Source of the DNA: an uncultured Flavobacteriales bacterium
Lineage (GTDB): Bacteria; Bacteroidota; Bacteroidia; Flavobacteriales_D; Crocinitomicaceae
Length of the DNA: 64,000 nucleotides
Reading direction: 5' to 3'
NCBI GenBank assembly: GCA_905480145.1
Contig: CAJQPA010000012.1
Coordinates: 1-64,000, forward strand
Position 1 is the stretch's first letter. Each line of letters begins with the position of its first letter. The position numbers and the translations under genes are program-made. Positions 16,325 through 27,068 of the stretch are shown one piece after another. Under the pieces are notes generated by a model. That model searched no databases and was not told the DNA's origin. It saw only the letters and a list, made by a program, of their open reading frames with translations.

Positions 16325-17476
16325 CTAATTAATTTTCTTTAATGTTTTCCACCACAAATCAGGAATTTGATTAGCTAAAGCATTATCATAATCTAGTTTA
16401 TCGCATGGGACCATCTGATGTCTATCATACATACTCTCGACATCAGGATTGTAGCGAACTTCTAACCACCAGCGATTTGACTTGTCACTTTTGTAAAAAA
16501 CCAAATCATCATCAAAATCATCCAAGTGAACATAAAATTTAGTGTAATTTTTCTTGCTACCTATAGGGAAATCTCCAACGCGGGATGCATATCCATCCAT
16601 AAAATACCAAATAATTTGCGCCAACAATTCAGAAGCAGCATTACTTTGATTCGGCTCAATATCAAATATACCAAGACAAGACATTTTATCACTTATTCCA
16701 GCGTATCTTGACAACTGACAAATTTGAGACGCCGAGACTCCATTTGGATTAGTGTAAACCAATGGATCCGTGTCTGCTGACTTTATACTTTTAAAATCTA
16801 TTGTTAACAAGTCTGAATTCCTCAAGAAGGGCTCTGCTACTCTATAATCTGTGTTCAATTGTCCTAAGCGGCACAAGTCAAAATATAACTTATCAAAAAG
16901 CTCCACATCCTTTTTGGAAGTGTACGGTCGCTGAATTCCAATTGTTGTATAATTGAACAAATAACAAGGGCGCTGCATTAATAAGTGACTAATAAAACCA
17001 TTTGATGCTATTGGCGTATTTGGGTCCCCGACATCCAATGTGTTATCAATAGAGCAAATATTAATCATTTGTTCATGAACCTCGAACCCTTTATAACAAG
17101 CTAAAGTTAGGTCTTGACTTCCACCAACGACAATAGGAAGAACGTCTTTTTTTAGCAATTCAGAAATAACTTGAGATAAAGCAAAGCCTGTATCCGATTC
17201 CTTTTCTCCAGGACTTATGGTGCCGAGGTCGTAAATCTCGAAATTCCAAGCGTCACCATTTGACATTCTGTACAAATGGCTCCGAAAGCTATCATTTTGA
17301 ATGTCAGAGTCGATCTCAGAGTTCCTGTACTCGGGAGTATAAATAATCGCAACTCCTTTCTTATCTATTTCCGGAAAACCCGATTCATCGTGAATTTGAA
17401 TTGAACTAAAAAGTTCACCTGTCTTTTCAAAAAGGTTCTTTGGGACAGGTTTGAAATAAATTGAGATATCCTTCAT
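16325..17476 (-). CDS. arginase/formimidoylglutamase-fold protein with degenerate metal site
   Basis: The 383-residue protein keeps the ureohydrolase scaffold, but the metal ligands are mostly lost. GGDH(S) reads GGSQD (118-122), so the first His is Gln; DxHxD reads DNTLD (144-148), so the second His is Thr; and DxD reads DFK (227-229). Only Asp144, Asp148 and Asp227 remain. A two-manganese hydrolase is therefore unlikely, and a structural or regulatory role is inferred. Databases usually name it formimidoylglutamase. Between topA and the gld cluster it occupies a position seen in other Flavobacteriia. It has its own -7 box. Confidence 0.75.
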   Translation of the reverse strand: MKDISIYFKPVPKNLFEKTGELFSSIQIHDESGFPEIDKKGVAIIYTPEYRNSEIDSDIQNDSFRSHLYRMSNGDAWNFEIYDLGTISPGEKESDTGFALSQVISELLKKDVLPIVVGGSQDLTLACYKGFEVHEQMINICSIDNTLDVGDPNTPIASNGFISHLLMQRPCYLFNYTTIGIQRPYTSKKDVELFDKLYFDLCRLGQLNTDYRVAEPFLRNSDLLTIDFKSIKSADTDPLVYTNPNGVSASQICQLSRYAGISDKMSCLGIFDIEPNQSNAASELLAQIIWYFMDGYASRVGDFPIGSKKNYTKFYVHLDDFDDDLVFYKSDKSNRWWLEVRYNPDVESMYDRHQMVPCDKLDYDNALANQIPDLWWKTLKKIN

Positions 17477-17493
17477 TGTGTTTTAGCTTTCCT

Positions 17494-17525
17494 CAAAACT
17501 AAACGATAATGTGACTGACAATCAA
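17494..17525 (-). promoter_or_regulatory. promoter of the arginase-fold gene
   Basis: TAGTTTTG (17501-17494, minus strand) is a perfect -7 match with TTG at 17525-17523 (21 nt) or 17521-17519 (17 nt). The predicted leader is about 14 nt. Confidence 0.5.
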
Positions 17526-17601
17526 ACTCAATAAATAATGTTTACAAGTATGGTCGTTGAAAACTTTTTATTGCGCGAATAACCTCGTATAAATCATTTT
17601 T

Positions 17602-17626
17602 AAAAAACTCAATTAAAAAATTAAGT
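17602..17626 (-). terminator. probable terminator of topA
   Basis: On the minus strand an 8-bp stem (ACTTAATT with AATTGAGT, one T-G pair, TTTT loop) is followed by six T. The stem is AT-rich, so strength is uncertain. Confidence 0.5.
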
Positions 17627-17635
17627 GAATGATTT

Positions 17636-20140
17636 TTATTTCTTTTTAGCTACTTTTTTCTTCGCGGGCTTTTTCTTGGTAGCTTTCTTTTTCGGTTTTT
17701 GAGCTTCAATCATTTTTTGAACCTCTTCTAATGTTAATTTCTCAACTTTAAAAGTTTTAGGAAGTTCAATCTTCAATTTACCCTTAATGATATTAAAACG
17801 ACCCCAACGTGCTTTCTGAACAGAAATCCCTTCTTCTTCCCAGTTGTGAATCATTTTATCAATTTCCTTTTGCTTTTTCGCTTCAATTAGCTCAATGATA
17901 TCATCATTGCTTAAATTGTCAAAGTCATATTTACGATTGACATTGATGAATAATTCATTCCATTTTATAAATGGTCCGAATCTTCCTGATCCTTTTTGAA
18001 CGGGCAAGCCTTCATATTCAGCAACAGGAGCGTCAGCAGCTTGTTTTTCTTTAATCAACTCAATAGCTCTATCCAGGTCAACAGCACCCATGTCTTCGTC
18101 TTTCGGCAAAGAAACAAATGACTCATCAAATCGTATATATGGGCCAAAACGACCTTGAGAAACAATAACTTCATGCCCTTCAAACTCTCCAACTGTTTTT
18201 GGGAATTTGAACAACTCTAATGCTTCTTCTAATGAAATTGAATTAATGGATTGCCCATTTTTCAGGGACGCAAACTTTGGTTTCTCACCATCTGCCTCCT
18301 CATTTCCAATTTGGACCATTGGACCAAATCGTCCAATTCTAGTTATCATCTTTCGCCCAGATTCAGGGTCAATCCCCAATTCTCTCTCTCCAGATGCTCT
18401 TTCAGAATTTTCTAATGTATCCTCTACTCTTTCGTGAAATGGCGTGTAAAAATCCGCAATCATTTTCGTCCAATCTACAAGCCCTTTGGCAATTTCATCA
18501 AATTGTTGCTCTACATTTGCTGTAAAATTGTATTGCATAATTTGAGAAAAATGCTCCACCAAAAAGTCTGTAACGACAATTCCAATATCTGTTGGGCAAA
18601 GTTTATTTTTTTCTTTACCTGTTGTTTCTTTTAATTCATTCTTAACATATGCCCCGTTCGATAAAACAAATTGGTCATACCTTCTTTCTTCACCATCTTT
18701 CTCAGGTTTTTCAACGTACCCTCTTTTCTGAATTGTAGAAATTGTAGGTGCATAAGTTGATGGACGGCCAATCCCTAATTCTTCTAACTTCTTAACCAAT
18801 GATGCTTCAACATATCTTGAAGGAGCACGAGTAAATCGTTGCGTAACTTGAATCTCATCTGCATTAACAGCATCACCTGAAGAAACCGCTGGCATTATTC
18901 CAGAGGCAAATTCATTTTCGCTATCCTCTACATCCGTTTCCAAATAAACCTTTAGGAAACCTTCAAATAAAATAACTTCACCTTTTGCAGAAAAAGTTTC
19001 CGAAACTGATGGAGAATCAATTTTAATGGTTGTTCTTTCCAATTTCGCATTCGACATTTGAGAAGAAATTGCTCTTTTCCAAATTAAATCATATAGCTTC
19101 TCTTGATCTGATTCACCAGAAATAGAATGTCTAGAAAATTCTGTTGGACGAATGGCCTCGTGAGCCTCTTGTGCACCTGATGCTTTGGTTGTATACTTTT
19201 GGGTGTTAGAAAATTCTGCTCCATAAGCCCTTTCAATTTCTGCTTTAGCGGCATCAAGTGCTGTTTGAGACAAGTTTACAGAATCCGTTCTCATGTATGT
19301 AATTCGACCTGATTCATAAAGTCTTTGTGCAACGGACATGGTTCTTGAAACAGAGAATCCTAATTTAATACTGGCCTGTTGCTGCAGAGTAGAAGTCGTA
19401 AATGGCGCTACTGGCTTCTTAACCGCGGGTTTTTTAATTACATCTGAGATTTCAAATGTTGCATTTTTACAATCGTCTAAAAATGAAACAACCTCAGCTT
19501 CAGATTTTAATTGTTTTGAAACGTTCGCATTGACTCTGCCTTTATCGGTGCTGAATTGGCCAGTAATTCTATAAAATGTTTCAGAATTAAAAATATTTAT
19601 TTCTTTCTCTTTCTCCACTATCAATCGAACTGCTACTGACTGAACACGTCCAGCAGAAAGACTTGGTCTAACTTTCCTCCATAAAACAGGTGAAAGTTCA
19701 AAACCTACCAATCTATCTAAGATTCTTCGTGCTTGCTGCGCATCAACTAATTCTTTATTAATTTCTCTTGGAGATTCAATGGCTTTGAGAATTGCTGATT
19801 TAGTAATTTCATTGAAAGTAATTCTTTTCGTTTCCTTTTTCGCAAGACCCAAAGTTTCATAAAGGTGCCACGAAATAGCCTCTCCCTCACGATCCTCATC
19901 GGTCGCTAGCCAAACCGTCTCAGCTGCCTTGGCTAAACGTTTCAGTTCTGCCACAACTTGTTTCTTATCTGCTGAAACCTCATACTTGGGCATGAAATTA
20001 TTGTCAACATCAATAGCTTCTTTCTTTGCTAAGTCACGTACGTGACCGAAACTGGATTTAACAACAAAATCTTTTCCTAAATATCCTTCGATTGTACTCG
20101 CTTTTGCAGGTGACTCGACAATTACTAAATTCTTAGCCAT
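17636..20140 (-). CDS. topA: DNA topoisomerase I
   Basis: The 834-residue type IA topoisomerase relaxes negative supercoils. It has the N-terminal Toprim domain (LVIVESPAKASTIEGYLG, ATDEDREGEAISWHL) and the active-site tyrosine block SGRITYMRTDS. Instead of Cys4 zinc fingers the C-terminal part has repeated GRFGP(Y/F/M) modules (about residues 620-780), ending in a lysine/alanine tail like histone H1 tails. This architecture is usual for Bacteroidota TopA. It is divergent from miaB across a 214-nt spacer. Confidence 0.96.
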   Translation of the reverse strand: MAKNLVIVESPAKASTIEGYLGKDFVVKSSFGHVRDLAKKEAIDVDNNFMPKYEVSADKKQVVAELKRLAKAAETVWLATDEDREGEAISWHLYETLGLAKKETKRITFNEITKSAILKAIESPREINKELVDAQQARRILDRLVGFELSPVLWRKVRPSLSAGRVQSVAVRLIVEKEKEINIFNSETFYRITGQFSTDKGRVNANVSKQLKSEAEVVSFLDDCKNATFEISDVIKKPAVKKPVAPFTTSTLQQQASIKLGFSVSRTMSVAQRLYESGRITYMRTDSVNLSQTALDAAKAEIERAYGAEFSNTQKYTTKASGAQEAHEAIRPTEFSRHSISGESDQEKLYDLIWKRAISSQMSNAKLERTTIKIDSPSVSETFSAKGEVILFEGFLKVYLETDVEDSENEFASGIMPAVSSGDAVNADEIQVTQRFTRAPSRYVEASLVKKLEELGIGRPSTYAPTISTIQKRGYVEKPEKDGEERRYDQFVLSNGAYVKNELKETTGKEKNKLCPTDIGIVVTDFLVEHFSQIMQYNFTANVEQQFDEIAKGLVDWTKMIADFYTPFHERVEDTLENSERASGERELGIDPESGRKMITRIGRFGPMVQIGNEEADGEKPKFASLKNGQSINSISLEEALELFKFPKTVGEFEGHEVIVSQGRFGPYIRFDESFVSLPKDEDMGAVDLDRAIELIKEKQAADAPVAEYEGLPVQKGSGRFGPFIKWNELFINVNRKYDFDNLSNDDIIELIEAKKQKEIDKMIHNWEEEGISVQKARWGRFNIIKGKLKIELPKTFKVEKLTLEEVQKMIEAQKPKKKATKKKPAKKKVAKKK

Positions 20141-20254
20141 AGTATATTAATGTTTGAGGTTCAACTCATTTAAGGATGCAAAATAAGAGGAATTAAATTC
20201 AATTTGCAACTGATTATTCGAACTATTTTCAACTTTCCTTGCTATATATATATA

Positions 20255-20269
20255 TTAACCGTAGGTTAA
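20255..20269. promoter_or_regulatory. palindrome in the topA-miaB divergent spacer
   Basis: TTAACC-GTA-GGTTAA is a perfect 6-bp inverted repeat directly after an alternating TA run. The remainder of 20141-20354 shows no gene. An operator is possible but unproven. Confidence 0.3.
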
Positions 20270-20306
20270 AGAAAATAATGATTTTTAAAATAAATCAACT
20301 GCCATT

Positions 20307-20336
20307 TTGACACCCTCTACTTTTTGACTAAATTCG
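20307..20336 (+). promoter_or_regulatory. candidate promoter of the miaB operon
   Basis: TTG (20307-20309), 19 nt, then TAAATTCG (20329-20336), one mismatch from TAnnTTTG. Predicted leader about 13 nt. Confidence 0.35.
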
Positions 20337-20354
20337 CACTCAGATTAGATTGAC

Positions 20355-21815
20355 ATGAGCGAAACCAGCACTTTTAACAAAACCATTGACGAATCTCGTC
20401 AAGGAGAAGCAATTGTTGCCGAAACAATAGTAACACCAAACGGAAAAAAATTATTCCTTGAGAGTTACGGCTGTGCTATGAATTTTTCTGACAGTGAAGT
20501 AGTTGCTTCTATTTTAATAGGAGAAGGATACACAACAACATTGGATGAACTTGAAGCAGATATAATCCTCATCAACACCTGTTCGATCAGAGATAATGCT
20601 GAACTGCGTGTCAGAAAGCGCTTAACCAACTTTAAGAATCGCAAAAAAAGACAACCTTCACTAATAGTTGGTGTTTTAGGATGTATGGCCGAGCGACTGA
20701 AAAAAGAATTATTGGAGGAGGAAAAGCTCGTTGACATTGTCGCGGGTCCAGATTCTTATCGTGAATTACCAAACTTAATTATTGAGGTTGAGGGAGGACA
20801 GAAAGCCGTTAATGTTCTTTTATCAAGAGATGAAACATATGCGGACATTTCTCCAGTTCGTTTAGATAAAAAAGGGGTCACATCATTCGTCTCTATTACA
20901 AGAGGATGCGACAACATGTGCTCATTCTGCGTCGTTCCATTTACGCGTGGAAGAGAAAGATCGAGAGATCCTGAGACAATTTATAAAGAATGTGAAGAGC
21001 TCTTCAAAAATGGGTATCGTGAAATCACACTGCTAGGACAAAATGTTGATTCTTACCGTTGGAATATGACTTCGAAAGGAGAAATTAAAGACGAAAGTAA
21101 GCCAACAACAAACTTTGCTGAGTTAATGAAGATGGTAGCAAAAGTTTCTCCTGACTTAAGGATTCGCTTTTCTACTTCACATCCGAAAGACATGTCAGAT
21201 GAAGTATTAGAAGTAATTGCTTCTCACGACAACATATGCAACTATATCCACCTTCCTGTTCAATCTGGAAATACGGAAGTTTTAAAAAGAATGAACAGAG
21301 GCTACTCTAGAGAATGGTACCTTAATCGTATTGAAGCAATTCGAAGAATAATCCCAAACTGCGCAATCACAACAGATATTATAACGGGGTTTTGTGATGA
21401 AACTGAGGAAGAACACAGGGATACAATTTCACTTTTAAAAGAAGTAGGTTGGAGTTTTGCCTTCATGTACAAATACTCTGAAAGACCGAAGACACTTGCT
21501 GAAAGAAGATATGAAGACAATGTACCTGAAGAAGTTAAGGCTAAACGATTAACGGAAATTATTGATTTACAAAGAGCAACTGGTCATTTTATTAAACAAG
21601 GTCAAATTGGTGAAATTCATAAAGTTCTGGTAGAAGGTACTTCTAAAAAATCAGAAGATTTTATGGATGGAAGAAACGATCATAACACCAAAGTTGTCTT
21701 TCCAAAAGGTGATTTTGGAAAGTGTGATTATGTAATGGTAAAAATAACGGATTGCACAACCGCAACCTTAATTGGAGAAGTTGTTGAAATCTTGTCACCT
21801 ATAAAATCCGATTAA
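20355..21815 (+). CDS. miaB: tRNA-2-methylthio-N6-isopentenyladenosine synthase MiaB
   Basis: The 486-residue radical-SAM methylthiotransferase modifies A37 of tRNAs after MiaA. N-terminal UPF0004 cysteines C40, C76 and C110 hold one [4Fe-4S] cluster; C185-x3-C189-x2-C192 (GCDNMCSFC) holds the radical-SAM cluster. A C-terminal TRAM domain (about 415-480) binds RNA. It is the first gene of a tight operon with the sigma-54 activator (2 nt gap), lptE, a TPR protein and secG. Confidence 0.96.
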   Translation: MSETSTFNKTIDESRQGEAIVAETIVTPNGKKLFLESYGCAMNFSDSEVVASILIGEGYTTTLDELEADIILINTCSIRDNAELRVRKRLTNFKNRKKRQPSLIVGVLGCMAERLKKELLEEEKLVDIVAGPDSYRELPNLIIEVEGGQKAVNVLLSRDETYADISPVRLDKKGVTSFVSITRGCDNMCSFCVVPFTRGRERSRDPETIYKECEELFKNGYREITLLGQNVDSYRWNMTSKGEIKDESKPTTNFAELMKMVAKVSPDLRIRFSTSHPKDMSDEVLEVIASHDNICNYIHLPVQSGNTEVLKRMNRGYSREWYLNRIEAIRRIIPNCAITTDIITGFCDETEEEHRDTISLLKEVGWSFAFMYKYSERPKTLAERRYEDNVPEEVKAKRLTEIIDLQRATGHFIKQGQIGEIHKVLVEGTSKKSEDFMDGRNDHNTKVVFPKGDFGKCDYVMVKITDCTTATLIGEVVEILSPIKSD

Positions 21816-21817
21816 TT

Positions 21818-23059
21818 ATGGATATTCAACAGATAAAACAACGTTTCGGAATTATTGGAAATGCTCCGTTATTAAATCGTGCGCTAGAAGTAGCGATTCA
21901 GGTGGCACCAACAGACATTTCTGTATTTGTCACCGGAGAAAGTGGTACTGGAAAAGAAATTATCCCGCAGGTAATACATCAATTAAGTTCTAGAAAGCAT
22001 GCTGAATATATTGCTGTCAATTGCGGAGCTATTCCGGAAGGAACAATTGATTCTGAATTATTTGGTCATGAAAAAGGTTCCTTTACCGGAGCAAGTGGTA
22101 GCAGAAAAGGTTACTTTGAGGTTTCTGATGGTGGAACCATTTTTTTAGATGAAGTTGCTGAGCTTCCTTTACAAACTCAGGTTCGTCTCCTAAGAGTTCT
22201 TGAAACTGGAGAGTTTATAAAAGTTGGTTCTTCTAAGGTTATTAAAACGAACGTCAGAGTTGTTGCAGCAACGAATGAAAATATTCATCAAGCTATTGCA
22301 GACGGTAAGTTCAGAGAAGACTTATTCTACAGATTAAGCACAGTTCCTATTTCATTGCCTCCTCTTCGTGACCGCCAAGATGATATACACCTTCTGTTTA
22401 GAAAATTTGCTTTAGATTTTGCAGATAAGTACCGTATGCCTGCCGTTAAATTAACTGATGACGCCGTGCATTTATTAAACAATTATAGTTTTCCTGGGAA
22501 CATAAGACAACTTAGAAACATTGTAGAACAAATATCGGTAATTGGAACCTCTAGGGAAATTACGGCAAATGAATTGATTCAATACATACCTAAGAAAATG
22601 GACTTAAGTCCAGCATTAATTCAAGACAATAAAGAGAGTGTAAACGAGCGCGAGTTGATGTATAAGTTCTTGTTTGACATGAAAAAAGATCTTAATGATC
22701 TTAAAAAGTTAGTCCTTGAATTGATACCTGGCTCAAATTCAACTCAACTTAGTCGAGATCAAGAAACTACAATTAATCGATTTACAAATGATGTGCAGTC
22801 GGCGCCAAGTTCTACAAAAATATTACCGCCAGCATCCCCTACTGAAACTAATTTTTCTCACCCAGTTCATTCTTCAGAGTTGAATTATGAAAAACATGAA
22901 GAAGTTGAAGAGTCTCTTTCTTTAGAAGACAGAGAAAAAGATTTAATACAAAAAGCATTGGTTAAACATAAGGGCAAAAGAAAATATGCAGCGGCTGAAT
23001 TAGGAATCAGTGAACGAACCTTATATCGTAAAATTAAAGAGTATAACCTGATCGACTAA
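21818..23059 (+). CDS. sigma-54-dependent transcriptional activator without receiver domain
   Basis: The 413-residue protein begins directly with the AAA+ domain: Walker A GESGTGKE (40-47), the sigma-54 contact loop GSFTGA (87-92; GAFTGA in most), Walker B TIFLDE (107-112) and the arginine-finger region LFYRLSTVPISLPPLRDR. A variable linker (about 260-365) leads to a Fis-type helix-turn-helix at 375-413 (AAAELGISERTLYRKIKEY). With no receiver, GAF or PAS domain its activity must be set by abundance or partners. It overlaps lptE by one base; the miaB-activator-lptE-secG order is common in Bacteroidota. Confidence 0.9.
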   Translation: MDIQQIKQRFGIIGNAPLLNRALEVAIQVAPTDISVFVTGESGTGKEIIPQVIHQLSSRKHAEYIAVNCGAIPEGTIDSELFGHEKGSFTGASGSRKGYFEVSDGGTIFLDEVAELPLQTQVRLLRVLETGEFIKVGSSKVIKTNVRVVAATNENIHQAIADGKFREDLFYRLSTVPISLPPLRDRQDDIHLLFRKFALDFADKYRMPAVKLTDDAVHLLNNYSFPGNIRQLRNIVEQISVIGTSREITANELIQYIPKKMDLSPALIQDNKESVNERELMYKFLFDMKKDLNDLKKLVLELIPGSNSTQLSRDQETTINRFTNDVQSAPSSTKILPPASPTETNFSHPVHSSELNYEKHEEVEESLSLEDREKDLIQKALVKHKGKRKYAAAELGISERTLYRKIKEYNLID

Positions 23060-23565
23060 TGAAATTAATCATTGCTTTTATTGCTATAATTTTACTGACT
23101 AGTTGCTGGCCAAAGAGCGTTTCTTTTGTTGATGGCAACTTGCCAGACGAATGGAAATTCTTTTCTTTGAGCACGTTAAAAAGCAATGCCCCTAATGCAC
23201 CAATTAGTTATTCTGCTATTCTCTCAGATGCCATAAAAGATGGTATTCAAAATGGGTCTCGATTAAAACTAGCTTCAGACCCTAAGGATGCACAAATTGA
23301 AATTGATGGAGCAATAACCTCTTATTCCATTACACCAATTGCATTAGTCCAAGGAGATAACGCTACTCAAAACAGATTGACAATTTCAGTTAAATTCAAT
23401 TTTTATATCAACGCTCCTGAAGAGGATGAAATGACTTTGGTCAGTACTCGATTTTTTGATTATGATGCTTCCGCTGATCTAAGCAGTCAAGAGTCTGTTT
23501 TTTTAGATGAAATTAACGCCCAAATAGTTCAAGATGTCACAAATAAATTACTTTCGAACTGGTAA
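23059..23565 (+). CDS. lptE: LPS-assembly lipoprotein LptE-like
   Basis: The 168-residue lipoprotein (lipobox LLTSC, Cys 15) plugs the LptD barrel in the outer membrane. The KSVSFVDGNLPDEWKFFSL start, the YSAILSDAIKDGIQNGSRLKL helix and the DAQIEIDGAITSYSITPIA strand match the Bacteroidota LptE family. It overlaps the activator by one base and the next gene by one base. Sequence similarity to proteobacterial LptE is low, so the call rests on family pattern and gene order. Confidence 0.85.
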   Translation: MKLIIAFIAIILLTSCWPKSVSFVDGNLPDEWKFFSLSTLKSNAPNAPISYSAILSDAIKDGIQNGSRLKLASDPKDAQIEIDGAITSYSITPIALVQGDNATQNRLTISVKFNFYINAPEEDEMTLVSTRFFDYDASADLSSQESVFLDEINAQIVQDVTNKLLSNW

Positions 23566-24509
23566 TGCTGAATATTAAGGACATATCTAATAGAATTGAG
23601 AACACTCAACTGATCACGCCTGATGACTTAGACTTTTTAAAAGAAAATTCTGAAAACGTTCCTTATTCTCAAATATACTCGATTCTATACTTGAAAGGCT
23701 TAAGCCTGCACCGAGATATTCGATTTGACCAGGAGTTGAGTGCTCATTCATTTCGAATTACTGATAGAACTCAATTGTATAACTTAATTCAGAATAAAGA
23801 AATAACTGAAGATATCGTTGAAGATGAGTCGACAAATGAAATCATTTCAATTGAAGCAGATACACTTGAATTAGAATCAGAAATTGCAACAGAAGAATTA
23901 GAAGTACCAATTGATGAATCAGAAATTGAAAGTCATGATTCTAAAAGACTATCTGACGATAAAACGATGGATAACATAGATAACATAGATAAATCTATTC
24001 TTGAACATGCGTTTACAGCCAACTACTCTCTTCCTGAATTAAATGAAGAAGAAAAAATTACTTTAGAACAAAAAAATATTTCTACTATTAAAAGTGTTGA
24101 AATTGAGACAAAAATTGCGGAAGAAAAAGTAGAAAATGAAATTAACATTGACACAAAACAATCGTTTAACTCTTGGCTGAATTCGAACCAAAATTACAGC
24201 GAAAATAAAAACGACGACAAAGATAAAATCCTCTCTATTGCTGAGGGTAAAGAGAACAAGACGGATTCATCCGCATTATTTGGAAAGGTCAATAAATCCA
24301 AAAAATCTTTCTTTTCACCTACCCAAAAAGCAAAAGAAAGTTTACAAGAAGATTTGCTGCCTGTTAGTGAAACTTTAGCTAAAATTTATGCTTTACAAGG
24401 CAACTTTCCTAAGGCAATTTTAGCTTATAATCAATTAAGTTTGAAATATCCGGAAAAAAAGATTTTCTTTGCAGTCCAAATAAAAGAATTAGAGAAAAAA
24501 TTAAATTAA
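23565..24509 (+). CDS. acidic TPR-like protein between lptE and secG
   Basis: The 314-residue protein has no signal peptide or membrane helix. Residues 80-230 are very acidic and low in complexity (Glu, Asp, Ile, Ser), probably disordered. The C-terminus (about 270-314) has a tetratricopeptide-like helix pair: SETLAKIYALQGNFPKAIL followed by AYNQLSLKYPEKKIFFAVQI. I know of no assigned function; its fixed place between lptE and secG suggests a cytoplasmic link to envelope biogenesis or secretion, which is inference. Confidence 0.75.
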   Translation: MLNIKDISNRIENTQLITPDDLDFLKENSENVPYSQIYSILYLKGLSLHRDIRFDQELSAHSFRITDRTQLYNLIQNKEITEDIVEDESTNEIISIEADTLELESEIATEELEVPIDESEIESHDSKRLSDDKTMDNIDNIDKSILEHAFTANYSLPELNEEEKITLEQKNISTIKSVEIETKIAEEKVENEINIDTKQSFNSWLNSNQNYSENKNDDKDKILSIAEGKENKTDSSALFGKVNKSKKSFFSPTQKAKESLQEDLLPVSETLAKIYALQGNFPKAILAYNQLSLKYPEKKIFFAVQIKELEKKLN

Positions 24510-24515
24510 TAAAAA

Positions 24516-24818
24516 ATGACATTATTTTCAATTATCATAGTTATCGCGAGTATCCTTTTGATTTTCGTTGTGTTTGTTCAAAACCCTAAAGGTGGAGGAT
24601 TAAGTTCTGATTTCGGAGCTGCATCACAATTAGGAGGTGTGCAGAAAACAAATGAGTTTATTGATAAAGCAACGTGGTCTTTGGCTGGTCTTATTGCTGT
24701 TTGTAGTATTATTATGACAATATACATGAAGCCAGCACAAGTAGAGGTGCCTCAAGAGGTTGCGCCTACTGAACAACCTGTTGATGCTGGTTCACCAGAT
24801 GACGGAGGAGCTTTATAA
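24516..24818 (+). CDS. secG: preprotein translocase subunit SecG
   Basis: The 100-residue inner-membrane protein has two membrane helices (about 2-20 and 53-72) with the conserved cytoplasmic loop VFVQNPKGGGLSSDFGAASQ. It ends in an acidic Pro/Gly-rich tail. SecG assists SecYE during protein export. It is the last gene of the miaB operon and is followed by a strong terminator. Confidence 0.95.
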   Translation: MTLFSIIIVIASILLIFVVFVQNPKGGGLSSDFGAASQLGGVQKTNEFIDKATWSLAGLIAVCSIIMTIYMKPAQVEVPQEVAPTEQPVDAGSPDDGGAL

Positions 24819-24841
24819 AAAAATTAAAACAATCGTTTTAA

Positions 24842-24875
24842 AATGTCAGTATGTCACGCATACTGACATTTTTTT
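24842..24875 (+). terminator. intrinsic terminator after secG
   Basis: AATGTCAGTATG (24842-24853) pairs perfectly with 24859-24870 across a 5-nt loop, followed by a T-run. This ends the miaB-secG operon and isolates groESL. Confidence 0.9.
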
Positions 24876-24914
24876 GTTTAAATAGGTAATAATGTCTTAA
24901 TGCAAAGAATGGCA

Positions 24915-24922
24915 TAAATTTA
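24915..24922 (+). promoter_or_regulatory. possible -7 element of groESL
   Basis: TAAATTTA differs from TAnnTTTG in the last base. No -33 TTG at normal spacing and no CIRCE element was found. A small inverted repeat (CCGTT-4-AACGG, 24934-24947) lies in the predicted leader. Confidence 0.3.
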
Positions 24923-24978
24923 GAGAAGACAAACCGTTCTATAACGGAATTACAAACACTAAAATAAAAACAAATTAT

Positions 24979-25254
24979 ATGTCTATCACATTCAAACCCT
25001 TAGCGGATCGAGTTCTTATTGAGCCAGCACCTGCAGAGATGAAAACGGCTAGTGGAATAATTATTCCGGACTCGGCCAAAGAAAAGCCTTTAAAAGGAAA
25101 AGTTGTTGCTGCAGGAAGCGGCAAAGTAGATGAGCCAATGACCTTAAAAGCAGGTGATGAGGTTCTTTACGGACAATACTCAGGAACTGAAATTAAATTA
25201 GATGGTGGAACGTATTTGATTATGCGTGAAGCTGATATTTACGGAATATTTTAA
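24979..25254 (+). CDS. groES: co-chaperonin GroES
   Basis: The 91-residue protein shows the GroES pattern: [16 protein letters not shown] start, the mobile loop around [14 protein letters not shown], and [20 protein letters not shown] with the C-terminal ADIYGIF. It forms the heptameric lid of GroEL. The gene lies 12 nt before groEL in its own transcription unit after the secG terminator. Confidence 0.97.
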   Translation: MSITFKPLADRVLIEPAPAEMKTASGIIIPDSAKEKPLKGKVVAAGSGKVDEPMTLKAGDEVLYGQYSGTEIKLDGGTYLIMREADIYGIF

Positions 25255-26904
<1,650 letters not shown>

Positions 26905-26921
26905 AATTCAAACAAAGAGAT

Positions 26922-26950
26922 AAAGGGCCATTTTTGAATGGTCCTTTTTC
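26922..26950 (+). terminator. intrinsic terminator after groEL
   Basis: AAAGGGCCATT (26922-26932) pairs with AATGGTCCTTT (26937-26947) with one G-T pair and a 4-nt loop, followed by T. A second hairpin (about 26955-26988, TCCTAATT...AATTAGGA with inner CCGA/TCGG) follows. Confidence 0.8.
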
Positions 26951-27000
26951 CGTTCCTAATTTCCCGATACTTCTCGGATAATTAGGACGACTATATAAAG

Positions 27001-27032
27001 AAAACTTCTTGTGATTAACAAGAAGTTTTTTT
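27001..27032 (+). terminator. second terminator hairpin before the histidine kinase
   Basis: AAAACTTCTTG (27001-27011) pairs with CAAGAAGTTTT (27019-27029), 7-nt loop, with further T to 27032. The A-run on the left would let it act in both directions. Confidence 0.75.
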
Positions 27033-27068
27033 ATGCTTATATAAATAATAACCATACATTGTAGATAG

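Noticed and set aside
16325-17476. Functional formimidoylglutamase of histidine breakdown
   Set aside because: Both metal-binding His residues are missing and no other hut gene is nearby.
24819-24978. CIRCE-type heat-shock operator before groESL
   Set aside because: The TTAGCACTC inverted repeat is absent; only a small 5-bp inverted repeat and a near-consensus -7 box are present.
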